Assembly: GCF_003319115.1 (NCBI RefSeq)
Contig: NZ_QOHF01000001.1
Span: forward strand, 1-64,000
Length of the DNA stretch: 64,000 nucleotides
Direction of reading: 5' to 3'
From: Geodermatophilus sp. TF02-6
Lineage (GTDB): Bacteria > Actinomycetota > Actinomycetes > Mycobacteriales > Geodermatophilaceae
This document shows, piece by piece, positions 16,539 to 24,696 of this stretch (position 1 is its first letter; each line of letters opens with the position of its first letter). Both the position numbers and the translations under genes were made by a program. The notes under the pieces were generated by a model. The model did no database searches and was not told the DNA's origin. It saw only the letters and a program-made list of their open reading frames with translations.

Positions 16539-18575
16539 TCAGCCATAGGGGGTGGCCTCGGGCTGGTCGGCGATGCCGCGACGCAGGTCGCCGGGCGCGG
16601 GCCCGGAGCCGCGGTCGTCGTCCCGGCCGATCGAGCTCTCCAGCTGCCACGGCACCGTGGTGATCATGACGCCGGGCTGGAACTGCAGCCGGGCGCGCAG
16701 CCGCAGCGCGCTCTGGTTGTGCAGCACGTTCTCCCACCAGTGACCCACCACGTACTGGGGGACGAAGACGACGACCAGCTCGCGCGGGCTGTCCCGGCGG
16801 ATGCGCTTGACGAAGTCGACGACCGGCCGGGTGATCTCCCGGTACGGGGACTCCAGCACGGTCAGCGGCACCGGGATGTCGTAGCGCTCCCACTGGGCCT
16901 GCAGCCCCCGCGTCTCGGCGTCGTCCACGTTGACCGTCAGCGCGGTCAGGTGGTCCGGGCGGGTGGCCCGGGCGAAGGCCAGCGCGCGCAGCGTCGGTTT
17001 GTGCACCTTGGAGACCAGCACGATGGCGTGCACCTTGCTGGGCAGCAGCCGGGCGTCGGTGTCGGGCACCAGCTGGCGCGCGACGTTCGAGTAGTGCCGG
17101 TTGATCGCCTTCATCAGGCCGAACAGCACCGGCATCGCGAGGAGGACCAGCCAGGCGCCGTGGACGAACTTCGTGATCACGATGATCACGAGGACGATGC
17201 TGGTGAGCGACCCACCGACGGTGTTGATGACCTGCGAGCGGCGGATGCGGCGGCGGGCCAGGAGGTCGGTCTCGGAGCGCAGCTCCCGGTTCCAGTGCCG
17301 CACCATGCCCCACTGGCCGATGGTGAAGCTGGTGAACACCCCGATGATGTAGAGCTGGATCAGCCGGGTGACGTCGGCGTCGAAGACGACGATGAGCAGT
17401 GCGGCGAAGCCGGCGAGCAGCAGGATGCCGTTGCTGTAGACCAGCTTGTCGCCGCGGGTGTGCAGCTGGCGGGGCAGGAACCGGTCCTGGGCGAGCACCG
17501 AGCCCAGCAGCGGGAACCCGTTGAACGCGGTGTTGGCAGCCAGCACCAGGACCAGCGCCGTGGTGGCCTGCACGTAGAAGAAGCCCACCGACGTGTCGCC
17601 GCCGAAGGTGGCCGCGGCCAGCTGGGCGATGACCGTGCGCTGCGGCGCGGTCTGGCAGTCGGGGAAGCCGACCAGCCGGCAGGCGTCGATCGGGTCGACG
17701 TAGCGGACCTGGGCCAGCAGGGCCAGCGCGGTCACGCCGGCGAACATCGTCGCCGCGATGGCGCCGAGCATGGACAGGGTGATCGCCGCGTTGCGGCTCT
17801 TCGGGGGCTTGAAGGCGGGCACGCCGTTGGCGACGGCCTCGATGCCGGTCAGCGCGGTCGTCCCGGAGGCGAAGGCGCGCAGCGCGAAGAACAGCAGGGC
17901 CAGGCCGGTGACGCCGGTGTGCGCGGCGTCCGGCTCGATCTGGTACCGGGAGGTCTCCGCGACGATCGGGCTGCCTGCGACCTCCCGCAGCAGCCCGGTC
18001 CCGATCATGACCAGGATGCCGGCCATGAAGGCGTACGTCGGGACGGCGAACGCCTTGCCGGACTCGCGGACGCCGCGCAGGTTGGCCGCCGCCACGACCG
18101 CGACGATCGCGACGGCGATGAGCACGCGGTGTTCGTGGAGCGACGGGAAGGCCGAGATGATGTTGTCGGTGCCCGAGGACACCGACACGGCGACGGTGAG
18201 CACGTAGTCGACCAGCAGCGCGCTGGCGACCACGAGGGCGGCGAACTGCCCGTGGTTCCTCATCGCCACCTCGTAGTCGCCGCCGCCCGAGGGGTAGGCG
18301 TGCACCACCTGCCGGTAGGAGAGCACCACGGTGACCAGCAGGAGGACGACCGCGGTGGCCAGCCACGGGGCCAGGTAGAGGTACGCCGTCCCGCCGAGGG
18401 TCAGGACGATGAGGATCTCCTGCGTGGCATAGGCCACCGAGGAGAGCGCGTCGCTGGCGAAGATCGGCAGTGCGAGGCGCTTGGGCAGCAAGGACTCGCC
18501 CGCTCGGTCGCTGCGGACGGGACGGCCGAGGACCAGGCGCTTGGGGAGTTGTCCGAGGTCGGACACGCTGGGCAC
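16539..18575 (-). CDS. APC-superfamily permease with C-terminal cytosolic domain
   Basis: A 678-residue membrane protein. Residues about 35-480 hold some 12 transmembrane helices, beginning LPIFASDALSSVAYATQEILI, a typical APC TM1 with an unwound DALSS segment. The last 190 residues are soluble with a Rossmann-like pattern (KVHAIVLVSKVHKPTLRALAFAR). It matches the Rv2690c type; the substrate is unknown, amino acid or potassium. GTG 18575 or GTG 18566 are possible starts. It is transcribed divergently from the two TrkA-like genes, as in Mycobacterium, supporting a link with ion homeostasis. Confidence 0.88.
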   Translation of the reverse strand: MPSVSDLGQLPKRLVLGRPVRSDRAGESLLPKRLALPIFASDALSSVAYATQEILIVLTLGGTAYLYLAPWLATAVVLLLVTVVLSYRQVVHAYPSGGGDYEVAMRNHGQFAALVVASALLVDYVLTVAVSVSSGTDNIISAFPSLHEHRVLIAVAIVAVVAAANLRGVRESGKAFAVPTYAFMAGILVMIGTGLLREVAGSPIVAETSRYQIEPDAAHTGVTGLALLFFALRAFASGTTALTGIEAVANGVPAFKPPKSRNAAITLSMLGAIAATMFAGVTALALLAQVRYVDPIDACRLVGFPDCQTAPQRTVIAQLAAATFGGDTSVGFFYVQATTALVLVLAANTAFNGFPLLGSVLAQDRFLPRQLHTRGDKLVYSNGILLLAGFAALLIVVFDADVTRLIQLYIIGVFTSFTIGQWGMVRHWNRELRSETDLLARRRIRRSQVINTVGGSLTSIVLVIIVITKFVHGAWLVLLAMPVLFGLMKAINRHYSNVARQLVPDTDARLLPSKVHAIVLVSKVHKPTLRALAFARATRPDHLTALTVNVDDAETRGLQAQWERYDIPVPLTVLESPYREITRPVVDFVKRIRRDSPRELVVVFVPQYVVGHWWENVLHNQSALRLRARLQFQPGVMITTVPWQLESSIGRDDDRGSGPAPGDLRRGIADQPEATPYG

Positions 18576-18738
18576 GGCGGCGATGGTACGGACGACGAGG
18601 ACGCCCGCGCCGCCCGCCGGAGGGTGAGTCGCGGCGCTGCGGACGGCGGCCCGCGCCGCGGCCGGGTGTAGCTTCGCGGCCGGACAGCGCGCGGGCGGAC
18701 GGCGCCGGCGCACCGGACCTGCCATCGGGAGAGACTCA

Positions 18739-19410
18739 GTGCACGTGGTCGTGATGGGCTGCGGCCGCGTCGGGTCGGCGATCGCCCGCCGGCTCGAGGA
18801 GATCGGCCACAGCGTGGCCGTCATCGACCAGGACCCGGAGGCCTTCCGCCGGCTGGGGCCGGAGTTCACCGGCCGCCAGGTGACCGGGCTCGGCTTCGAC
18901 CGGCAGACCCTGCTCGACGCCGGCATCGACTCGGCCGGGGCGTTCGCCGCGGTCAGCAGCGGCGACAACTCCAACATCATCAGCGCGCGGGTGGCCCGCG
19001 AGACCTTCGGCGTCCAGCACGTGGTGGCCCGCATCTACGACTCCAAGCGCGCCGAGGTCTACGAGCGGATGGGCATCCCCAGCGTGGCCACCGTGCCGTG
19101 GACGGTGAACCGGCTGCTGCGCGAGCTGCTGTCGGTCAAGGTCAGCGAGCTGTGGCGCGAGCCGACCGGGCAGGTGCTGCTCATGCGCGTCACCGTCACC
19201 GAGCCCTGGGTGGGCCGGCGGCTGGCCGACCTCGAGGCGGTCTCCGGTGCCCGCGCCGCCTGGCTGGTCCGCTACGGCGAGGCCCAGCTGCCGACGCCGT
19301 CCACCGTGCTGCAGGACGGCGACCAGCTGGTCGTGGCCGCCACCGACGAGATCAGCCCGCGGGTGCACGAGGTCGTCGCGCACGGCCCCGAGGGAGGGGG
19401 ACCCCGATGA
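18739..19410 (+). CDS. TrkA-type regulatory subunit (first of pair, CeoB-like)
   Basis: A 223-residue cytosolic protein. RCK_N Rossmann fold: GCGRVGSAIARRLEEIGH at residues 6-23, with the acidic residue of VIDQD binding the nucleotide ribose. RCK_C covers about residues 140-220. It binds NAD/NADH or ATP and gates potassium uptake. The stop overlaps the next gene's start as ATGA. Start codon GTG, with GGGAGAGAC upstream. Confidence 0.92.
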   Translation: MHVVVMGCGRVGSAIARRLEEIGHSVAVIDQDPEAFRRLGPEFTGRQVTGLGFDRQTLLDAGIDSAGAFAAVSSGDNSNIISARVARETFGVQHVVARIYDSKRAEVYERMGIPSVATVPWTVNRLLRELLSVKVSELWREPTGQVLLMRVTVTEPWVGRRLADLEAVSGARAAWLVRYGEAQLPTPSTVLQDGDQLVVAATDEISPRVHEVVAHGPEGGGPR

Positions 19411-20075
19411 GGGTGGCCATCGTGGGCGCCGGCGCCGTCGGCCGCTCGATCGCCGGCGAGCTGCTCAACAACGGGCACACCGTGATGCTCATCGAGAAGG
19501 ACGGCCGCAAGGTCCGCACCCGCGCGGTGCCCGGCGCCGAGTGGGTGCAGGCCGACGCGTGCGAGGTCTCCTCCCTCGAGGAGGCGCAGCTGGCCACCTG
19601 CGACGTCGTCGTGGCGGCCACCGGCGACGACAAGGCCAACCTGGTCGTCTCGCTGCTGGCCAAGACCGAGTTCGCGGTCAACCGCGTCGTCGCCCGCGTC
19701 AAGGACCCGCGCAACGAGTGGCTCTACACCGAGGCCTGGGGCGTCGACGTCGCCGTCTCCACCCCGCGGGTGCTGGCCGCCCTGGTCGAGGAGGCGGTGA
19801 CCGTCGGCGACGTCGTCCGGCTGATCAGCTTCCGCAAGGGCGCGGCCAACCTGGTCGAGATCACCCTCGGCGAGGACACCCCGTGGGTCGGCAAGCCGCT
19901 GCGCGAGGTGCCGCTGCCGCGGGAGACGGTGCTGACCGCCGTGCTGCGCGGTGACCGGGTGATCACCCCGAGCCCCGACGAGCCGCTCGAGGCCGGCGAC
20001 GAGCTGCTGTTCGTCACCCACGCCGACGTCGAGGAGCAGCTGCAGCGGGTGCTCTCCCCCACGCACGCCCGGTAG
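19407..20075 (+). CDS. TrkA-type regulatory subunit (second of pair, CeoC-like)
   Basis: A 222-residue paralogue of the gene before it. VGAGAVGRSIAGELLNNGH (residues 5-23) is the dinucleotide-binding loop, then VMLIEKDGRKV, a NLVVSLLAKTEF helix, and an RCK_C domain with LVEITLGEDTPWVGKPL. The two probably form a hetero-oligomeric ring on a Trk/Ktr channel, which is not in this window. The ATGA overlap makes a 1:1 ratio likely. Matches Rv2692 in position. Confidence 0.93.
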   Translation: MRVAIVGAGAVGRSIAGELLNNGHTVMLIEKDGRKVRTRAVPGAEWVQADACEVSSLEEAQLATCDVVVAATGDDKANLVVSLLAKTEFAVNRVVARVKDPRNEWLYTEAWGVDVAVSTPRVLAALVEEAVTVGDVVRLISFRKGAANLVEITLGEDTPWVGKPLREVPLPRETVLTAVLRGDRVITPSPDEPLEAGDELLFVTHADVEEQLQRVLSPTHAR

Positions 20076-20116
20076 ACCCCAGGCGGTGCCCACCGGCCCG
20101 ACCCCCTCCCGGGCGC

Positions 20117-20182
20117 GGCCCCTCCCAGCGTGCCCTGGGCCTGCGGAGGGCTCGGGGTGTGGGGGTCCTTGCTGCTGCTTCA
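20117..20182. repeat. Stop-docked palindromic repeat, copy 4 (degenerate)
   Basis: A diverged copy: GGCCCCTCCCAG ... CTGGGCCTGCGGAGGG ... GGGGGTCCTT, ending in the TGA (20180-20182) of the DUF3159 gene. The arms are only partly complementary. Confidence 0.5.
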
Positions 20183-21046
20183 GGCGGCCGGGCGCCGTTC
20201 CCCGGGGCCGGGCTCCTCGCCGGTCGTGCCCTCGACGTCCTGGACCCGGTGCCGGTGCAGCCGGGCGACCACCCACAGGGTCACCAGGACCTCCACGGCG
20301 GTGACCGGCAGCCCCAGCACCACCGAGGCGGTGCCGAGCAGCTCGACCTCGTCTGCCCGGTAGAGCACGTACTGGACGAGCACCCGCAGCAGGAACACCC
20401 CGCCCCAGAGCACCGTCAGCCAGGAGTAGGCACGCACCATCCGCGGGTCGTCGCGCCAGTGCCGCTCGGGCTCGGGGTCGGGCGGGCGGACGCCGGTGCG
20501 CGGGTCCGGGGTGGTGCGGTGGTGCAGCGTCGCGTTCACCCGGTCGAACCGGCGCCGCAGCCCAGGTAGTGAGTGCGAGGCCATCGCCCCGAGGTGGCTG
20601 GGCGCGAGGAACTCGGCGACCACGCCGACCAGCGGCCAGCGCACGAGGATCGAGCCGAGCAGCACCACGCCGAGGACGGCGTTGCGGATGAGCCCCGGCA
20701 CGAAGAAGTCGCGGGCCTGCCCGGAGGCGGCGGCGATGGCGACCGCGAGCGCGACGCCGACCAGCCCGCTGAACGCCTGCTGCACGCTCTCCCGGCGCGC
20801 CAGGCGCAGGCCGAAGAGCAGCACGGCGGCGCCCATCGCCGACCAGATGCCGACCCGTAGCCCGCCGAGGGAGTTGGCCACGATGAAGGCCACCGTGGGC
20901 AGCGACGCGTCGAGCATGCCGCGCCAGCCGCCCAGCGAGTCCAGCACCAGGTGCCGGTCGAAGGCCACGGTGCGCGACCCGGCCGGCTCGTCCGCCGAGC
21001 CGCCGACCGCGCGCGACCGGCCCTCTCCCTCAGGGGCAGCCGTCAC
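20180..21046 (-). CDS. DUF3159 integral membrane protein
   Basis: A 288-residue membrane protein with six to seven predicted helices; examples are SLPTVAFIVANSLGG near residue 48 and a conserved WLTVLWGGVFLLRVLVQYVLY near 225. This is the DUF3159 pattern (Rv2693c type). Function unknown. Last of a coupled operon dut - DUF3710 - hydrolase remnant - OB protein - DUF3159; its GTG overlaps the OB gene's stop as GTGA. Confidence 0.87.
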   Translation of the reverse strand: MTAAPEGEGRSRAVGGSADEPAGSRTVAFDRHLVLDSLGGWRGMLDASLPTVAFIVANSLGGLRVGIWSAMGAAVLLFGLRLARRESVQQAFSGLVGVALAVAIAAASGQARDFFVPGLIRNAVLGVVLLGSILVRWPLVGVVAEFLAPSHLGAMASHSLPGLRRRFDRVNATLHHRTTPDPRTGVRPPDPEPERHWRDDPRMVRAYSWLTVLWGGVFLLRVLVQYVLYRADEVELLGTASVVLGLPVTAVEVLVTLWVVARLHRHRVQDVEGTTGEEPGPGERRPAA

Positions 21047-21420
21047 CCGGCGCTCAGCTCGTACCGGGGGTTGTAGATGACCTGCCGCCCGTCGAAGGCG
21101 GCGAAGCGCCCGTGCGCGGTGAGGGTGCGGCCGGGTTCGATGCCGGGGATCCGCCGCCGGCCCAGCCAGACGAGGGTGACCGACCCCGAGCCGTCGAACA
21201 GCTCGGCCTCCAGGGTGGGCACCGTCTCCCGCGGGGTGTAGACGACGGACTTCAGCCGCCCGGTGACGGTGACGACGTCGCCCTTGCGACAGGCGCTGAC
21301 CGGCTCGCAGCCGGCGTTGGCCGCCCCCGCACGCAGCTCCTGCGCGTCGAGGGTCGAGTCGTCGGCGGTCAGCCGGTGCAGGGTCCGCGCGAACCAACCG
21401 CCCGAACGGATCTGTGTCAC
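21043..21420 (-). CDS. OB-fold nucleic-acid-binding protein
   Basis: A 125-residue protein with an OB fold of the tRNA-anti/DNA-binding type: GDVVTVTGRLKSVVYT (about 55-70), LEAELFDGSGSVTLVWLGRRRIPGIEPG and LTAHGRFAAFDGRQVIYNPRYE. It resembles Rv2694c. The ligand is unknown; single-stranded DNA or RNA is typical for the fold. GTG start overlapping the stop of the hydrolase remnant as GTGA; a TACCCT box six bases upstream suggests it also has its own leaderless promoter. Confidence 0.85.
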   Translation of the reverse strand: MTQIRSGGWFARTLHRLTADDSTLDAQELRAGAANAGCEPVSACRKGDVVTVTGRLKSVVYTPRETVPTLEAELFDGSGSVTLVWLGRRRIPGIEPGRTLTAHGRFAAFDGRQVIYNPRYELSAG

Positions 21421-21755
21421 GGTGCCAGGGTAGATCGGCCGCGGACGGCGGCGGCGCGGGCGCTCTGCTCGGCGGGGAGGACGTCGTCGTCGGTGCCGTG
21501 CACGCACAGCAGGTCGACGCCGGCCACCGGCACCCGCGGCCGCGCGCCGGGCGCCGGGTCGGGCAACCGGGCGCGGCCGGTGGCCCAGGCGGCCAGGTCG
21601 GCGGCCAGCGGGCGGGCCAGCTCGACGCCGTACGGCGCGCGCCAGAACCCGCCGTGCAGCACGACGACGACGGGAGCCGGCGCCTCGCCGGCCGGCAGGG
21701 TCAGCTCGAGGAACTGGTCGGGGTGCGGCCCGTAGGCCGTGGTGGTGGTCCTCAT
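21417..21755 (-). pseudogene. Alpha/beta hydrolase remnant with two in-frame deletions
   Basis: Only 112 residues remain of what is normally about 230-260. The N-terminus with the oxyanion-hole motif VVVVLHGGFWRAPYG is intact. The sequence then jumps from LARPLAADLA to AWATGRARLPD, losing the nucleophile GHSAGG elbow, and later from VPVAG to VDLLCVHGTDDDVLP, losing another stretch. Both jumps keep the frame. The catalytic Ser is absent, so it cannot be an active esterase. ATGA and GTGA overlaps to both neighbours are preserved. Confidence 0.75.
21427..21432 (-). promoter_or_regulatory. Leaderless -10 box for the OB-fold gene
   Basis: On the minus strand TACCCT ends six bases before the GTG at 21420, the same box and spacing as at three other genes. 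It lies inside the 3' end of the hydrolase remnant. Confidence 0.4.
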
Positions 21756-22471
21756 CCGCCGGTGCCGGAGGGTGGCCGGTGGCGTCCCGCGGACCCGCCG
21801 GCGGCCTGCTGGGCGGCCAGCTGCGCCGCCGCCTGGGGCGGCAGGGTGAGCGGCAGCTGCTCACGGACCGGCATCGGCTCGCTCCCGCGGACGACGACGA
21901 CCTGCCGGAACGCCTCCTCCAGCGCAGCGGCCGCCTCCGGGCTCTCCACCGCGGGGCCGCTGATCATGCCGCGCAGGAACCAGCGGGGGCCGTCGACGCC
22001 GACGAAGCGGGCTGCGCGGCGCACCGGGCTCGGAGCCGGCTGGCCGGGCGCCCCCGGCGGGGTGGCCAGCACGTACCCCGCCAGCTCGGGACCGAAGGGA
22101 CCCTCGACCTCCTGGAGCCGCCCGCCCTGACCCGACGCGCTGCGGGCCAGGTCGGCGCGGACGTCGTCCCAGATGCCGGCGGCCCGCGGTGCGGCGAACG
22201 CCGACAGCTGCAGCAGCGACTCCCCCAGGCGCAGCGTCGCGCCGACCACCTTCTGCTGGGCGTTGACGTCGACCCGCAGCTCGGTGCCGGGGACGGCGGG
22301 CAGCCGCAGCGAGCCCAGGTCGATGCGGGGGGTGCCGTCGTCGGGCGCGTCGGCGGCGTCCCACGGGCCGACGGTCTGCTCGATCTCGCGCTCCTTGTGC
22401 TGCGCCTCCGGGGGCACCCCGCGCTCGCGCAGGCTGCGGTCGATGCGGTTGCGTCGCCGTCCGAACGGCAT
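21752..22471 (-). CDS. DUF3710 family protein
   Basis: A 239-residue soluble protein of the DUF3710 family (Rv2696c type). Markers are GPWDAADAPDDG, RIDLGSLRLP, LQLSAFAAPRAAGIWDDVR, GVDGPRWFLRGMISGPA, then VVVVRGSEPMPVREQLPLTLP. Function unknown; it regularly follows dut in actinobacteria. Starts with ATG one base after the dut stop and overlaps the next gene by ATGA. Confidence 0.9.
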   Translation of the reverse strand: MPFGRRRNRIDRSLRERGVPPEAQHKEREIEQTVGPWDAADAPDDGTPRIDLGSLRLPAVPGTELRVDVNAQQKVVGATLRLGESLLQLSAFAAPRAAGIWDDVRADLARSASGQGGRLQEVEGPFGPELAGYVLATPPGAPGQPAPSPVRRAARFVGVDGPRWFLRGMISGPAVESPEAAAALEEAFRQVVVVRGSEPMPVREQLPLTLPPQAAAQLAAQQAAGGSAGRHRPPSGTGG

Positions 22472-22472
22472 C

Positions 22473-22988
22473 TCAGCTCAGCTCCCTCGCCCGTGCGCTG
22501 GCGTGCCCGCCGGTCGAGCCGTGGCCGGCGGCCCCTCGTACGCTGCCGGGCAGTTCCCCGACCGGGACGAACCGGGCGCGCACGACCGGCTGCACGACCA
22601 GCTGGGCGACCCGGTCGCCGCGCCGCAGGACGAGCGGGGTCGTCGGGTCGAGGTTGACCAGGTTGACCTTGATCTCGCCCCGGTAGCCGGCGTCGATCGT
22701 GCCCGGCGCGTTGACCATGCCCAGCCCGAGCCGGTGCGCCAGGCCCGAGCGCGGGTGGACGAAGCCGGCGTAGCCCTCCGGGATGGCCACGGCCACGCCG
22801 GTGCCCACCAGCGCCCGCTGGAACGGGGCCAGCTCGACGTCCTCGGCGGTGCGGAGGTCCGCCCCGGCGTCGCCGGGGAGGGCATAGGCGGGGACGGCGT
22901 CCTGCGCGGAGGTCAGCAGCACCGGCACGTCCACCTCGGCGCCGGGGACCTCGGGGACGGCGGGCGCGTCGGGCATGGAGTCGGGCAC
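22473..22988 (-). CDS. dut: dUTP diphosphatase
   Basis: A 171-residue trimeric enzyme hydrolysing dUTP to dUMP. Motifs in order: GDAGADLRT (I, about 40), [12 protein letters not shown] (II, about 77), [16 protein letters not shown] (III, about 92), RGDRVAQLV (IV, about 122) and a Gly-rich C-terminal arm with AGHGSTGGH (V). GTG start; first gene of the coupled operon. The DUF3093 gene that usually lies beside dut is absent: only 94 bp separate it from the next gene. Confidence 0.96.
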   Translation of the reverse strand: MPDSMPDAPAVPEVPGAEVDVPVLLTSAQDAVPAYALPGDAGADLRTAEDVELAPFQRALVGTGVAVAIPEGYAGFVHPRSGLAHRLGLGMVNAPGTIDAGYRGEIKVNLVNLDPTTPLVLRRGDRVAQLVVQPVVRARFVPVGELPGSVRGAAGHGSTGGHASARARELS

Positions 22989-23082
22989 GTCGGCGACCCT
23001 AGCCGCGCCGGACCCGGCCCCCTCCTCGGCGTCCCCGAGCCTGACCCCCTCCTGGGCCTCGTCCTCCTACCAGGACGGTCCC

Positions 23083-23988
23083 TCAGGTGCGCCGCCCGCG
23101 CAGGTCGTCGAGGACGCGGGCGGCCAGCGCCTCGGTGGCCCTGCGGTTGGTGCGCCCGCCCAGGGCCGCCCCGACGAGGAACGGCGCGGCCACCGGGACG
23201 CTGCGGGCCATGCGCCGGGTCACCCGGCGGCGCAGGGCGCGCAGTCCCGCGGTGCTCAGCAGCGCGCCGAGGCCCGGGGAGACCGAGCCGTCGACCGCCC
23301 GCTGCGTCGACCAGCTGGACAGGTAGGCCAGCGCGCGGTCGCGGGCGTCACCCGGAGCCGGCCGCCCCCAGAGTTCGTGCAGCTCGCCGAGCAGGACGAC
23401 CTCGACCGCGGCGGTGAGCACCGTCTCCGCGCCGAGCTCCAGGGGCAGCGCCAGCAGCGACGGCGGGGCGAACCAGGAGGCGGCCGACAGCCCGCCGGCC
23501 GCCGCGCCGATGCCGGCGGTGAGCCGGCCGGCCCGGGCGACCAGGGCGTCGGCGATCTCCTCGTCGGCAGCGCCGGGGTACGCCGCGCGCAGCCGCCGCG
23601 CGTCCCGGATCGGCAGCCGGGGTGCGGCGGCGGTGAGCAGGTCGCCCAGCAGGGCGCCCGGTGTGCGGCCCGGGTCGTCGACGGCAGAGCCGCGCCGACG
23701 GTCGGCTCCCCGGGGGGTGCGGGACCCGGCCGCCGCTGCGAGCGCCGTGACCACGTCGCGCAGCGTCGCGGCGGCCGACCGGCGTCCCTCGTCGGAGGCC
23801 GGACCGGCGGGACCACCCGCGGGCCCGCCCAGCAGCCCGGACACGGCGTCCGCGAGCAGCCGGCCGGCGCGCCCGAGCGGGCTCTCGTCGGCCGCGGCGG
23901 TGGTGCGCTCACCGGCCGTGCCGGACAGCACCGGCCGCGGCGTCGGGACCTCCCGCGCCGGGCCGGTGCGCTGCGGGTGCTCGGTCAT
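23083..23988 (-). CDS. Hypothetical protein with hydrophobic helices, EcsC-like
   Basis: A 301-residue protein: a polar Ala-rich first 110 residues, then several hydrophobic stretches (ALVARAGRLTAGIGAAAGG, ASWFAPPSLLALPLELGAETVL, RSVPVAAPFLVGAALGG). The C-terminal part has the LPLELGAETVLTAAVEVVLLGELHE pattern seen in EcsC-type proteins; that link is weak. ATG with GGAGGAGG upstream. It sits between DUF4193 and dut, where mycobacteria have a DUF3093 gene on the other strand. Confidence 0.65.
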   Translation of the reverse strand: MTEHPQRTGPAREVPTPRPVLSGTAGERTTAAADESPLGRAGRLLADAVSGLLGGPAGGPAGPASDEGRRSAAATLRDVVTALAAAAGSRTPRGADRRRGSAVDDPGRTPGALLGDLLTAAAPRLPIRDARRLRAAYPGAADEEIADALVARAGRLTAGIGAAAGGLSAASWFAPPSLLALPLELGAETVLTAAVEVVLLGELHELWGRPAPGDARDRALAYLSSWSTQRAVDGSVSPGLGALLSTAGLRALRRRVTRRMARSVPVAAPFLVGAALGGRTNRRATEALAARVLDDLRGRRT

Positions 23989-24018
23989 CGACTCCTCCTC
24001 CGTTGAGGGCGCTCAATC

Positions 24019-24079
24019 GGCCCCGTCCCGGGCCCCGCCCTGAGCTTGCGAAGGGTGGGGAGGACGGGGTCCTTCTTCA
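24019..24079. repeat. Stop-docked palindromic repeat, copy 5
   Basis: Arms GGCCCCGTCC (24019-24028) and GGACGGGGTCC (24062-24072), one extra T in the right arm, enclose CCGCCCTGAGCTTGCGAAGG. The TGA of the DUF4193 gene (24077-24079) follows four bases later. Confidence 0.75.
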
Positions 24080-24379
24080 GGCGGCGCAGTCGCGGCAGAA
24101 CAGCTGGTCGCCGCGGGTGGTGGCGAGCCGGCTGCGGTGCTGCACGAGGAAGCAGCGCGAGCAGGTGAACTCGTCCTCCTGCTTGGGCAGCACGCGGACG
24201 GTCAGCTCCTCGTTGGACAGGTCCGCGCCGGGCAGCTCGAGGTTCTCGTTGAAGTCGGTCTCGTCGACGTCGACCGACGAGGACTGGGCCTCGGCCCGCC
24301 GCGCCTTGAGCTCCTCGAGCGAGTCCTCGCCGAGCTCGTCGGCTTCGTTGCGGCGTGGGGCGTCGTAGTCGGTGGCCAT
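24077..24379 (-). CDS. DUF4193 family zinc-ribbon protein
   Basis: A 100-residue acidic protein typical of DUF4193 (Rv2699c type). MATDYDAPR start, a long acidic helix ESLEELKARRAEAQ-like segment, then a C-terminal ribbon with FTCSRCFLVQHRSRLA and QLFCRDC: two CxxC pairs that should bind zinc. Function unknown, perhaps RNA polymerase- or ribosome-associated. GGAGGAGG before the ATG. The 317-bp gap to the divergent gene holds only a G/C-rich palindrome at 24612-24638. Confidence 0.9.
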   Translation of the reverse strand: MATDYDAPRRNEADELGEDSLEELKARRAEAQSSSVDVDETDFNENLELPGADLSNEELTVRVLPKQEDEFTCSRCFLVQHRSRLATTRGDQLFCRDCAA

Positions 24380-24684
24380 GGGGTGTGCCCCTCCTCCGGG
24401 GTTCACGCGGGCGCCGGGCCCGCATCGTCTGTCGGCGGCACCGGGGGTCGCCGTCCTGACCGGTCACCGGGGCGACCGTGGTCGGGGGGCCGGCGACCCG
24501 CCTGCGCGGGCACCGGCCGGTGCCGTTCGGCCGCACCGACCGACCCACCGGCGGACGGCGGGGCTCCCGGCGCGGTCTGACCGGCGGACCCCCCAACGTC
24601 GCGCGGTCCCCGTTTGTGCCCGCCGCGGCGGGACGAACACATCGGTGCCGCATCGGGGAGGTCGGGGTGCGGAGCGCCAGAGGT

Positions 24685-24690
24685 TACCCT
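24685..24690 (+). promoter_or_regulatory. Leaderless -10 box for the phosphotransferase gene
   Basis: TACCCT ends six bases before the GTG at 24697, with no ribosome-binding site between. Confidence 0.5.
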
Positions 24691-24696
24691 GCGCCC

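Noticed and set aside
24612-24638. Inverted repeat around CCCGCCGCGGCGGG upstream of the phosphotransferase gene
   Set aside because: GC-rich palindromes of this size are expected by chance here; outer arms are imperfect and no regulator is linked.
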